Below, piece by piece: positions 7,040-13,506 of a stretch of 13,506 nt of DNA. Every line of letters begins with the position of its first letter. Positions within the stretch are counted from its first letter, which is position 1. Position numbers and translations under genes: made by a program. The notes below the pieces were generated by a model. That model saw nothing but the letters and a program-made list of their open reading frames with translations, did no database searches and had not been told where the DNA came from. This DNA is from an uncultured Novosphingobium sp. (lineage in GTDB: Bacteria; Pseudomonadota; Alphaproteobacteria; Sphingomonadales; Sphingomonadaceae), in NCBI GenBank assembly GCA_937996535.1, contig CALKVF010000084.1, forward strand, positions 1-13,506, given 5' to 3'.

Positions 7040-7123
7040 AAACCCGAACGCACCTTCGCTTCGCCCTGATCAACACAGCCCGGCGGCGTGGACGAACCGC
7101 GCCAGGCGACAGGGCAAATGGCC

Positions 7124-7153
7124 AACAGGCCCTTCCTCTGCGATTCGCCTGTT
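7124..7153. repeat. Inverted repeat between the cold-shock and TerC genes
   Basis: AACAGGC (7124-7130) and GCCTGTT (7147-7153) form a perfect 7-bp inverted repeat with a 16-nt spacer. It lies 85 nt upstream of the cold-shock start and 137 nt upstream of the TerC start. It could be an operator or part of a long cold-shock 5' leader. A small palindrome, GCCTTCAAGGC, follows around 7164-7174. Otherwise the 250-nt divergent region 7040-7289 shows no clear promoter consensus that I would trust. Confidence 0.3.
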
Positions 7154-7289
7154 AGACGAACAAGGCCTTCAAGGCGAACAGAATCACACGCCCCCCAGCC
7201 GGCCAGCTCGCGGAAGCGCGGCTGTGTGACATTTCTGCCAACGCGACCCGGCGCTTGCTTCGGCGGCGGCAGCTTGGCAGACAGGCGCA

Positions 7290-8090
7290 ATGGAACTCAT
7301 GACCCTTCTTGCCGACCCCACTGCCTGGGCGGCGCTCGTCACCCTGATCGCCCTCGAAATCGTGCTCGGGATCGACAATCTCGTGTTCATCGCGATCCTC
7401 TCGAACAAGCTGCCCGCCCACCAGCAGCAGTCCGCGCGCCGCATCGGCCTGGCGCTGGCGCTGGGCCTTCGGATCGCGCTGCTCCTGCTGATCGGCTGGA
7501 TCGTCTCGCTCCAGCAGCCGCTGTTCGACCTCGGCATCGCCGGGGCGCCCGGTGCGCATGGCGAGCCGACCTTTGAAACCGCCTTCTCCGGGCGTGACCT
7601 GATCCTGCTCGCGGGCGGATTGTTCCTGCTGTGGAAGGCCACCAAGGAAATCCACCACAACATCGACAAGGAAGGGGTCAGCGGCGAACTGCTCGATCAT
7701 GACAAGGGGCTTGGCGAAATCGCCTTTTCGGCCGCGATTGCCCAGATCATCGCGCTCGACCTCGTGTTCTCGATCGATTCGATCCTGACCGCGGTGGGGA
7801 TGACCGATCAGGTCGCGATCATGATCACCGCCGTGGTCGTCACGGTCGGCCTGATGATGATTGCCGCCGATCCGCTCTCACGCTTCATCGAGAAGAACCC
7901 GACGCTGGTCATGCTGGCGCTGGCCTTCCTCGTGATGATCGGCGTGGTGCTGATTGCCGATGCCTTCGGGGTCCACATCCCCAAGGGCTACATCTATGCG
8001 GCGATGGCGTTCTCGGCGCTGGTCGAATCGCTCAACATCATCGCCCGGGGCCGCCGCTTGCGCGAGCAGGCCGGCTCGCAAGGAAAGTAA
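7290..8090 (+). CDS. TerC-family integral membrane protein (putative metal export)
   Basis: A 266-aa inner-membrane protein of the TerC/Alx family, whose studied members export Mn2+ or take part in metal homeostasis. About seven hydrophobic segments are visible (roughly 13-37, 51-73, 101-117, 145-168, 174-192, 205-226, 232-252). The two repeat signatures with conserved acids are EIVLGIDNLVFIAIL (23-37; E23, D29, N30) and DLVFSIDSILTAVGMT (157-172; D157, D163). The soluble loop at 118-143 carries HH and acidic residues. The start is ATG 7290 with weak AGG about 5 nt upstream; ATG 7299 is an alternative. The next gene begins 5 nt after the stop, so it probably heads an operon. No yybP-ykoY (Mn2+) riboswitch is recognisable upstream. 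The true substrate and the link to tellurite are unknown. Confidence 0.9.
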   Translation: MELMTLLADPTAWAALVTLIALEIVLGIDNLVFIAILSNKLPAHQQQSARRIGLALALGLRIALLLLIGWIVSLQQPLFDLGIAGAPGAHGEPTFETAFSGRDLILLAGGLFLLWKATKEIHHNIDKEGVSGELLDHDKGLGEIAFSAAIAQIIALDLVFSIDSILTAVGMTDQVAIMITAVVVTVGLMMIAADPLSRFIEKNPTLVMLALAFLVMIGVVLIADAFGVHIPKGYIYAAMAFSALVESLNIIARGRRLREQAGSQGK

Positions 8091-8095
8091 TCGCC

Positions 8096-8527
8096 ATGTT
8101 CCGCCAGTTGACCGACCGCATCTTTGCCAGCCCCCAGATCACGCTGGCCGAAGTGGCCGAGGCCGCACAGCAGGGCATTGGCCTGATCATCAACAACCGC
8201 CCCGATGGCGAAAGCGATGACCAGACCCCGGGCGAAGACATCGCCGCTGCCGCTGCGGCCGCCGGGATCGCCTATGTCGCCATCCCCGTGACCCATGCCG
8301 GCTTTTCCGAACCCCAGGTCAAGGCGATGGCTGCGGCCCTTGCGGCAAGCGACACCCCGGTGCTGGCCTATTGCCGCTCGGGCACCCGCTCGACCCTGCT
8401 GTGGGCGCTGGCCGAGGCCAGCCGCGGCGAAAGCCCCGATGCCCTGGCCGCCGCCGCTGCCAGCGCCGGCTATGACGTGGCCCCGGTGCGCGCCCTGATG
8501 GACATGCTCGCGGCGCGGGGCGCCTGA
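8096..8527 (+). CDS. TIGR01244/DUF442-family phosphatase or sulfurtransferase-like protein
   Basis: A 143-aa soluble protein with a dual-specificity-phosphatase-like or rhodanese-like fold. The start resembles the family: MFRQLTDRIFASPQIT (1-16), then IGLIINNRPDGES (28-40) with the conserved NRPDGE. The active-site loop is AYCRSGTRS (91-99) with C93 and R98 (CX4R). The same domain occurs alone or fused to ETHE1-like metallo-hydrolases (Blh) in other proteobacteria, where it is linked to sulfide metabolism. No such partner is here. The region 49-57 is an unusually Ala-rich helix. AAGGA lies in the last TerC codons, about 10 nt before the ATG, and the gap to TerC is 5 nt. The next gene follows after one base. 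The reaction is not established. Confidence 0.8.
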   Translation: MFRQLTDRIFASPQITLAEVAEAAQQGIGLIINNRPDGESDDQTPGEDIAAAAAAAGIAYVAIPVTHAGFSEPQVKAMAAALAASDTPVLAYCRSGTRSTLLWALAEASRGESPDALAAAAASAGYDVAPVRALMDMLAARGA

Positions 8528-8528
8528 C

Positions 8529-8936
8529 TTGGCGCTGCCGTTCCTTGCGGTGCAGCTCGGCATCTCGGTCATCCTGATCCTGACGGTGACCTGGCTGGCG
8601 GCGCGGCTTGGGCTGGGCGGCGACATCCGTTTGGGCGGCGAGGACGAAGCCCGCACGCTGGCCCGCGCCGCGCTCTGCGGGTTCGAGCCGGTCGACACCG
8701 CGCTCGACAAGGCCGGGATCGCCGCGCTGCTGCGCGACACGCAAGGCCGGGTAATGCTGCTGCGCCGCCACGGCACCCAATTTGCGGCCCGCCTGCTCGA
8801 CAGCCACGCCTTCACCCGGCTTGATCGCAACTTCCTGACCGTTGGCACGGGCGAGCGGCATTTCGGCACGATCACGCTCGATCTGGGCGGCGATGCGCAG
8901 GTCTGGGCCGCCAGCCTGCGCCGGCTGGAGGGTTGA
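8529..8936 (+). CDS. One-TM membrane protein of unknown function
   Basis: A 135-aa protein that I do not recognise. It begins with a single strong transmembrane or signal-anchor helix (about 4-27, with LGISVILILTVTWLAARLG), followed by a soluble domain of about 105 residues with two phases: an acidic/alanine part (38-70) and a beta-type part with VMLLRRHGTQF (76-85) and HFGTITLDLG (111-120). The likely start is TTG at 8529, one base after the preceding TGA; GTG 8550 is an alternative but would cut the helix. No clear ribosome site is seen, so translation may depend on read-on from the upstream gene. GGAGGG in its own end (about 8928) serves the next gene. The uninterrupted frame and tight packing argue that it is real. 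Confidence 0.65.
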   Translation: MALPFLAVQLGISVILILTVTWLAARLGLGGDIRLGGEDEARTLARAALCGFEPVDTALDKAGIAALLRDTQGRVMLLRRHGTQFAARLLDSHAFTRLDRNFLTVGTGERHFGTITLDLGGDAQVWAASLRRLEG

Positions 8937-8940
8937 GCCG

Positions 8941-9825
8941 ATGAAACCGCTTGGCCCGGTCGAAATCGCGATCCCGTTCTTCATCCTCGCGATCGTGCTC
9001 GAAATGTTTTGGGCCCGGCGCCGCGCGCCCCGCGCCTATGAGCCGCGCGACACCCTGACCTCGCTCGCGCTGGGCACCGGCAGCACGCTGGTCAACGCGC
9101 TGACCGCCGGACTGGTCGCGGCGGCCGCGCTGTGGCTCTACCAGCACCGCGTGGCGACGATCGGCTGGGCATGGTGGGCCTGGATCGCCTGCTTCGTGCT
9201 CGACGATTTCAACTATTACTGGGCGCACCGCACCGGGCACCGGGTGCGCTGGTTCTGGGCCAGCCACGTCAACCACCATTCGAGCCAACACTACAACCTG
9301 TCGACCGCGCTGCGGCAGACCTGGACCGGCTTTTTCGCGCTATCCTTCGCGTTTCGGATCTGGCCCGCCTTCATCGGGTTTGACCCGGCGATGATCGTGA
9401 TGGTCGGCGCGGTGAACCTCGTCTACCAGTTCTGGATCCACACCGAGGCGATCGGCCGGATGCCGCGCTGGTTCGAGGCGGTGATGAACACGCCCAGCCA
9501 CCACCGGGTCCACCACGCCACCAACCCGGTCTATCTCGACCGCAACTATGCCGGGGTGTTCATCATCTGGGACCGCCTGTTTGGCAGCTTCCAGCGCGAG
9601 CGGGATGACGAGGTGATCCATTACGGGATCGTCCGCCAGCTCGGCACGTTCAGCTTGGTCTGGTCGGCGTTCCACGAATGGGCCGGGATCGCGCGCGATC
9701 TGTGGGCCGCGCCGTGGCGCTACAAGCTCGGCTATCTGGTGATGCCCCCGGGCTGGTCGCACGATGGCAGCCGCGACACATCCGATGCGATCCGCGCCCG
9801 CTGGCAGGACCATAATCCCGCATAG
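8941..9825 (+). CDS. Sterol desaturase / fatty-acid-hydroxylase-family membrane enzyme
   Basis: A 294-aa integral-membrane di-iron oxygenase of the FA_hydroxylase superfamily. Histidine clusters are present in the expected order: HRTGH (96-100), HVNHH (109-113) and HHRVHH (187-192), with further H167 and H227. Hydrophobic segments lie around 8-24, 46-67, 75-90 and 127-166. The enzyme would use O2 and reduced donor to hydroxylate or desaturate a lipid, but the substrate (fatty acid, hopanoid, carotenoid or sterol-like) cannot be read from sequence. The chosen start, ATG 8941, follows GGAGGG at a good distance and begins 4 nt after the preceding stop. An upstream in-frame ATG (8842) lies inside the previous gene and adds non-homologous residues. 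Confidence 0.88.
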   Translation: MKPLGPVEIAIPFFILAIVLEMFWARRRAPRAYEPRDTLTSLALGTGSTLVNALTAGLVAAAALWLYQHRVATIGWAWWAWIACFVLDDFNYYWAHRTGHRVRWFWASHVNHHSSQHYNLSTALRQTWTGFFALSFAFRIWPAFIGFDPAMIVMVGAVNLVYQFWIHTEAIGRMPRWFEAVMNTPSHHRVHHATNPVYLDRNYAGVFIIWDRLFGSFQRERDDEVIHYGIVRQLGTFSLVWSAFHEWAGIARDLWAAPWRYKLGYLVMPPGWSHDGSRDTSDAIRARWQDHNPA

Positions 9826-9843
9826 CAGCTCTGATAATCGGGA

Positions 9844-9871
9844 TTGCACAGCCTTAATCGTCCGCTTAACT
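9844..9871 (+). promoter_or_regulatory. Possible promoter before the GMC oxidoreductase gene
   Basis: TTGCAC (9844-9849) and TTAACT (9866-9871) are 16 nt apart in the 73-nt gap between the desaturase and oxidoreductase genes. The match to the sigma-70 consensus is fair. The gap is wider than the 1-5 nt gaps upstream, which makes a separate promoter plausible. Confidence 0.25.
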
Positions 9872-9898
9872 TCGCCCCAGAAAAGACCGGGAGCGGCA

Positions 9899-11482
9899 AT
9901 GATGGACCAGTTCGACGTGATCGTGATTGGCGGGGGCAGCGCGGGCAGCGCCGTTGCCGCGCGGCTGGCCGAAGACCCGCGCCGCCGGGTCTGCCTGCTT
10001 GAAGCCGGCGGCACCAACGACAGTGTCCGGGTCAAAACCCCGGGCTTCATGCCGTGGATCCCCAAGACCTCGAACTGTCGCTTCGAAACGATCCCGCAAC
10101 CGGGGCTGGGCGGGCGGATCGGCTACCAGCCGCGCGGCAGGGGGCTGGGTGGATCGAGCGCGATCAACGCCATGCTTTATGTGCGCGGGCACGCCTTTGA
10201 CTATGACCAGTGGGCCGCGCTGGGCTGCACCGGCTGGAGCTATGCCGATGTCCTGCCGTTCTTCCGCAAGGCCGAAGGCAACGAGCGTGGGGGCGATGCC
10301 TTCCACGGCGCCGATGGCCCGCTGTCGGTCAGCGACCAGCACTGGCCCAATCCCGGCAGCCGCGCCTTTGTCGCCAGCGCCGAACAATTGCAGCTGGGCG
10401 CCAATCCCGATTTCAACGGCGCGCAGCAGGACGGCTTCGGGCTCTATCAGGTTACCCAGAAGGGCGGCGAGCGCTGGTCTGCCGCCCGCGCTTATCTTTC
10501 CGCGCCGCCCGCCAATCTCGCGATCCGCACCGGGGTGCAGGTTGAACGGATCGTGATCGAGGACGGCCGCGCCGTGGGGGTGGCCCTGCGCAGCGGCGGC
10601 CACCAGGAAGTGTTGCGCGCGGTAGGCGGGGTCGTGCTTTCGGCCGGGGCCTTTGGCTCGCCGCAAACCCTGATGCTGTCGGGGATCGGCGCGGGCGCAC
10701 ATCTGGCGCAGCACGGGATCGCCCCGCTGGTTGAATCCGCCGCGGTCGGCAACGATCTCCAGGATCACATCGACTACGTCCACGGCTGGAAAACCGCGTC
10801 GAAGGACTTCATCGGCGATAGTCTGGCGGGCGCGTGGAAGATGCTGTCCGCGATCGTCGAGCATCGCCGCAAGCGCACCGGCATGATGACCACGCCGTTC
10901 GCCGAGGCGGGCGGGTTCTGGCGCTCCACCCCCGATGTCCCCGCGCCTGACATCCAGTACCATTTCGTGCCCGCGATGCTCGAAGACCACGGGCGCGAAA
11001 GCGTGCATGGCCACGGCTTCTCGATCCACGCCTGCGTGCTGCGCCCGGAAAGCCGGGGCACGGTGCGGCTAGCATCAGCCGATCCCGCCGCCGCGCCGGT
11101 GATCGATCCCAACTTCCTCGCTGATGACCTCGACCTTGCCACGCTGCGCCGGGGCGTACGGCTGATGCACCGCATCGTCGCGGCCCCGCCGCTGTCGAAC
11201 TACGCCCCGCAGGATCGCCATCCGGTCGACCTTGATGACGATGCCGCGCTCGACGCGCTGATCCGGGGCCGGGCCGACACGGTCTATCACCCGGTCGGCA
11301 CCTGCCGGATGGGCAGCGATGCGGGCAGCGTGGTCGATCCCACGCTCAAGGCGCGGGGGCTCGATGGCTTGTGGGTGGCCGATGCCTCGATCATGCCGCG
11401 GCTGGTTTCGGGCAACACCAATGCGCCCTCGATCATGATCGGCGAACGCGCGGCGGAATTCGTGAAGGCCGCCCTGCGCTAA
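9899..11482 (+). CDS. GMC-family FAD-dependent oxidoreductase (alcohol/choline dehydrogenase-like)
   Basis: A 527-aa flavoenzyme of the glucose-methanol-choline family that oxidises an alcohol group; the substrate is unknown. It shows the FAD dinucleotide-binding motif IVIGGGSAGSAVAARLAED (8-26) with LLEAGG (33-38), the GMC signature 1 region RGRGLGGSSAINAMLYVRG (79-97), signature 2 GAFGSPQTLMLSGIG (250-264), catalytic H464 in YHPVGTCRMG (463-472), and the second active-site residue, Asn, in SGNTNAP (504-510). All expected landmarks are intact and no signal peptide is seen, so it is probably cytosolic. Start ATG 9899, or the adjacent ATG 9902, has GGGAG 5-8 nt upstream; the longer frame from 9764 overlaps the desaturase gene. 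It is closest by eye to the BetA/AlkJ type. It converges on hisN with a 14-nt gap. Confidence 0.93.
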   Translation: MMDQFDVIVIGGGSAGSAVAARLAEDPRRRVCLLEAGGTNDSVRVKTPGFMPWIPKTSNCRFETIPQPGLGGRIGYQPRGRGLGGSSAINAMLYVRGHAFDYDQWAALGCTGWSYADVLPFFRKAEGNERGGDAFHGADGPLSVSDQHWPNPGSRAFVASAEQLQLGANPDFNGAQQDGFGLYQVTQKGGERWSAARAYLSAPPANLAIRTGVQVERIVIEDGRAVGVALRSGGHQEVLRAVGGVVLSAGAFGSPQTLMLSGIGAGAHLAQHGIAPLVESAAVGNDLQDHIDYVHGWKTASKDFIGDSLAGAWKMLSAIVEHRRKRTGMMTTPFAEAGGFWRSTPDVPAPDIQYHFVPAMLEDHGRESVHGHGFSIHACVLRPESRGTVRLASADPAAAPVIDPNFLADDLDLATLRRGVRLMHRIVAAPPLSNYAPQDRHPVDLDDDAALDALIRGRADTVYHPVGTCRMGSDAGSVVDPTLKARGLDGLWVADASIMPRLVSGNTNAPSIMIGERAAEFVKAALR

Positions 11483-11496
11483 CCGGGACCAGGCGG

Positions 11497-12279
11497 TCAG
11501 TGGTTGCAGGCCAGCGCCGCGACCACGTCCTCCAGCCGCGCCGGATCGCCCAGCGCCAGCACCCGGCCGTCGCTGGCCGCGTGGAGCGGCTCGCCGTTCC
11601 AGTCGGACATGGTCCCGCCCGCGCCTTCGACCACCGGGACCAGCGCGGCCCAGTCGTGGAGCTTGAGGTTGGCTTCGCACACCAGATCGAGATGCCCCGA
11701 GGCGAGCATCGCGTAATTGTAGCAATCGCCGCCCATCACCATCCGGCGATGATCGGTCTTGGCGGCAAGCCCCATGAAATGGGCGCCGTCGTGATCGTCG
11801 AAATAGTGCGGCCCGGTGGTGGCCAGCGCCGCATCGGCCAGATTGGGGCAGGCCCGCGTGCGCACCGGCTGACCGTTGAGCGTGGTCGGCTTGCCCGTGA
11901 CGCCAACCCAGCGTTCGTCGAGAATCGCCTGATCGATCACGCCCAGCACGGGCCAGCCTTCGACCACCAGCGCAATCAGCGTGCCGAACAATGGCCGGCC
12001 AGCGAGGAACGCCGTGGTCCCGTCGATCGGATCGAGCACCCAGGTCCGACCCGAATTGCCGGTGGTCGCGCCGAATTCCTCGCCGTGGACGGCATCATCC
12101 GGCACTTCGGCCTTGAGGATCGCGCGCATCGCCTCTTCGGCGGCGCGATCGGCCAGCGTCACCGGGGTCGCATCGCCCTTGCGCTCGCTGGCGAGCGGGG
12201 TGCGGAAATATGGACGAATCGCCGCGCGCGCCGCATCGGCGAGGCGATGGGCGAGCGCGATGTCGGCGGTGAGGTTCAT
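11497..12279 (-). CDS. hisN: Inositol-monophosphatase-family protein, probable histidinol-phosphatase HisN
   Basis: A 260-aa Mg2+-dependent phosphatase. The metal-binding motifs of the family are complete: GEE (66-68), LDPIDGTTAF (82-91; D83, D86, T88) and HDWAALVPVVEGAGG (208-222; D209). The sequence after DPIDGT and the DWAALVPVVEGAGG block are closer to HisN (histidinol-phosphate to histidinol) than to SuhB or CysQ. The start is ATG 12279, one base after the prs stop (TAA-g-ATG), without a strong ribosome site, so coupling to prs is likely. The longer frame from 12336 lies inside prs and is not homologous. The neighbour prs makes PRPP, the first substrate of histidine synthesis, which fits the HisN call. 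General inositol or other sugar phosphatase activity cannot be excluded. Confidence 0.82.
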   Translation of the reverse strand: MNLTADIALAHRLADAARAAIRPYFRTPLASERKGDATPVTLADRAAEEAMRAILKAEVPDDAVHGEEFGATTGNSGRTWVLDPIDGTTAFLAGRPLFGTLIALVVEGWPVLGVIDQAILDERWVGVTGKPTTLNGQPVRTRACPNLADAALATTGPHYFDDHDGAHFMGLAAKTDHRRMVMGGDCYNYAMLASGHLDLVCEANLKLHDWAALVPVVEGAGGTMSDWNGEPLHAASDGRVLALGDPARLEDVVAALACNH

Positions 12280-12280
12280 C

Positions 12281-13216
12281 TTAGTCGAACAGGCTCGAAA
12301 CCGAGCTTTCGTCGGCGATGCGGCGGATCGCCTCACCGATCAGCGGGGCGATGCTTAGCACGCGGACCTTGTCCGACTGCTGGGCGGCTTCGCTCGCCTG
12401 GATCGTGTCGGTGATCACCAGTTCCTTAAGCGCCGAGCTGGTCACGCGGGCTACCGCACCGCCCGACAGCACGCCGTGGGTGAGATAGGCGGTAACGCTG
12501 GCAGCGCCGGCATCCATCAGCGCCTGGGCCGCGTTGCACAGGGTGCCGCCCGAATCGATGATATCGTCGATCAGGATGCAGGCCCGGCCCTTCACGTCGC
12601 CGATGATGTTCATGACTTCCGACTGGCCGGGCTTGTCACGGCGCTTGTCGACGATCGCCAGCGGCGCATTGTCGAGCCGCTTGGCCAGCGCGCGGGCGCG
12701 CACCACGCCGCCCACGTCGGGCGAGACAACCATCAGGTTCTGGCCGCTGTACCGGGCCAGGATGTCTGCAGCCATGACCGGCGCGGCAAACAGGTTGTCG
12801 GTCGGGATATCGAAGAAGCCCTGGATCTGCCCGGCGTGGAGATCGACCGCCAGCACGCGGTCGGCCCCGGCAGTGGTGATCAGGTTGGCCACCAGCTTGG
12901 CCGAAATCGGCGTGCGCGGACCGGGTTTGCGATCCTGGCGGGCATAGCCGAAATAGGGGACCACTGCCGTGATCCGCTTGGCCGAGGCGCGGCGCAGCGC
13001 ATCGATGCAGATCAGCAGTTCCATCAGGTTGTCGTTGGTCGGGTAGCTGGTCGACTGAACCACGAACACGTCTTCGCCGCGCACGTTCTCATGCACTTCC
13101 ACGAAGACTTCCTCGTCGGCAAACCGGCGCACACTGGCATCGGTCAGCGTCAGCTCAAGATAGCCGGCGATCGCCCGTGCGAGTGGAAGATTGCTGTTGC
13201 CGGCGACTATCTTCAT
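12281..13216 (-). CDS. prs: Ribose-phosphate pyrophosphokinase (PRPP synthetase)
   Basis: Makes PRPP from ribose 5-phosphate and ATP in the cytosol for histidine, tryptophan, purine, pyrimidine and NAD synthesis. The 311-aa length is typical of class I. Motifs are RFADEEVFVEV (31-41), YARQDRK (91-97), VDLHAGQIQGFF (124-135), the flexible catalytic loop around KRRDKPG (191-197), and the PRPP-binding loop IDDIIDSGGT (216-225). Start ATG 13216 has AAGGA 9 nt upstream. The gene lies between glpX and hisN on the same strand. The 92-nt gap upstream holds a possible promoter. Confidence 0.97.
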   Translation of the reverse strand: MKIVAGNSNLPLARAIAGYLELTLTDASVRRFADEEVFVEVHENVRGEDVFVVQSTSYPTNDNLMELLICIDALRRASAKRITAVVPYFGYARQDRKPGPRTPISAKLVANLITTAGADRVLAVDLHAGQIQGFFDIPTDNLFAAPVMAADILARYSGQNLMVVSPDVGGVVRARALAKRLDNAPLAIVDKRRDKPGQSEVMNIIGDVKGRACILIDDIIDSGGTLCNAAQALMDAGAASVTAYLTHGVLSGGAVARVTSSALKELVITDTIQASEAAQQSDKVRVLSIAPLIGEAIRRIADESSVSSLFD

Positions 13217-13255
13217 GAGCGCGTGTCCTTCCCGCTGCCAATCGACCCGCGCCGG

Positions 13256-13283
13256 GCTCTAGCCGAGCGGGCCGTTAATGCAA
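13256..13283 (-). promoter_or_regulatory. Possible promoter for prs-hisN
   Basis: On the minus strand, TTGCAT (13283-13278) and TAGAGC (13261-13256) are 16 nt apart, about 40 nt before the prs start. The -35-like box is good and the -10-like box fair. This would let prs-hisN be transcribed apart from glpX. No clear terminator follows glpX. Confidence 0.3.
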
Positions 13284-13308
13284 GATGCACGACAGCAGAA
13301 ACGGGGGA

Positions 13309-13506
13309 TCAGCGCGCCTTGCGGTGCTCGCCCCGAACCCAGCGCACCGTGCCCGAGCTGGCGCGCATGACGACAGAATCGGTGGTCATGACATCGCCCT
13401 TGAGCCGCTTCACGCCCTTGAGCAGCGAACCATCGGTGACACCGGTGGCGGCAAAGATGCAATCGCCCTTGGCCAGTTCGTCGCGGGTGTAGATCTTGTT
13501 GAGGTC
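13309..13506 (-). CDS. glpX: Class II fructose-1,6-bisphosphatase GlpX, C-terminal part (partial)
   Basis: The last 65 codons and TGA stop (13311-13309) of a gene that continues past the window edge. The residues read YTRDELAKGDCIFAATGVTD and then GSLLKGVKRLKGDV, followed by TTDSVVMRASSGTVRWVRGEH. FAATGVTDGSLLKGV is a hallmark of GlpX, which hydrolyses fructose 1,6-bisphosphate in gluconeogenesis. The end is normal, with a basic tail (EHRKAR). It precedes prs on the same strand by 92 nt. Confidence 0.9.
   Translation of the reverse strand, partial: DLNKIYTRDELAKGDCIFAATGVTDGSLLKGVKRLKGDVMTTDSVVMRASSGTVRWVRGEHRKAR

Noticed and set aside
6215..7069. Plus-strand 284-aa frame rich in Ala/Thr and a Pro/Lys-rich frame nearby (6432-7229)
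   Set aside because: Both are antisense readings of the Gly/Arg-rich cold-shock gene. The odd composition comes from GGC/CGC codon repeats read in other frames; the minus frame has two clear CSDs.
7160..7289. yybP-ykoY manganese riboswitch before the TerC gene
   Set aside because: This class is common before TerC-type genes, but I cannot find its conserved purine-rich internal loops or paired stems here.
11371..12414. Plus-strand 347-aa frame opposite hisN, and similar long frames 9866-11029 (minus) and 12476-13492 (plus)
   Set aside because: All are GC-driven shadows of hisN, the GMC oxidoreductase gene and prs, which carry complete family motifs.
13217..13308. Stem with arms CCCGC/GCGGG as glpX terminator
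   Set aside because: Weak, interrupted stem without T run, and it overlaps the better promoter candidate for prs.

Overview
The window is high-GC, gene-dense chromosomal DNA with short gaps, GTG/TTG starts and overlapping stop-start junctions. The gene content and protein character suggest an alphaproteobacterium of the Sphingomonadales (Novosphingobium/Sphingomonas/Erythrobacter-like). Pointers are an OmpA-type protein tail, a Spinster-like MFS carrier, an argD-argF-hslO unit, a double cold-shock-domain protein with a Gly/Arg-rich N-terminus, and a glpX-prs-hisN cluster. I cannot name the genus from sequence alone. No tRNA, rRNA, IS element, phage gene, CRISPR array or toxin-antitoxin pair is visible.

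Layout: (1) 1-104 is the end of a plus-strand OmpA-family gene and its intrinsic terminator. (2) 234-2956 is a minus-strand block: a small secreted four-cysteine (DUF3617-like) protein, then queC (7-deazaguanine synthesis), then an MFS carrier 16 nt downstream of queC. (3) 3075-6084 is a minus-strand operon, argD-argF-hslO, with overlapping junctions: two arginine (ornithine-pathway) enzymes followed by the redox-activated chaperone Hsp33. (4) 6183-7039 is a minus-strand cold-shock-type protein with two CSDs behind a roughly 90-residue RGG/FGGGDR tract, followed by hairpins. (5) 7290-11482 is a plus-strand series: a TerC-family membrane protein, a TIGR01244/DUF442-type cysteine phosphatase-like protein, a one-TM unknown protein, a sterol desaturase/fatty-acid-hydroxylase-family di-iron membrane enzyme, and a GMC flavin oxidoreductase. 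(6) 11497-13506 is a minus-strand series: the C-terminal part of glpX, then prs (PRPP synthetase), then hisN-type histidinol phosphatase separated from prs by one base.

How the genes may work together: argD and argF supply steps toward citrulline/arginine. prs makes PRPP, the entry substrate of histidine, purine and pyrimidine synthesis, and hisN acts late in histidine synthesis. queC makes preQ0 for queuosine. The other genes are envelope, transport or lipid-linked functions whose substrates cannot be read from sequence. Most of the window is ordinary housekeeping DNA, and I found no convincing new multi-gene system. The items most worth a second look are the RGG-double-CSD protein, the two uncharacterised small proteins, the TerC/phosphatase/TM-protein series, the queC-MFS pairing and nested inverted repeats in the argD leader.
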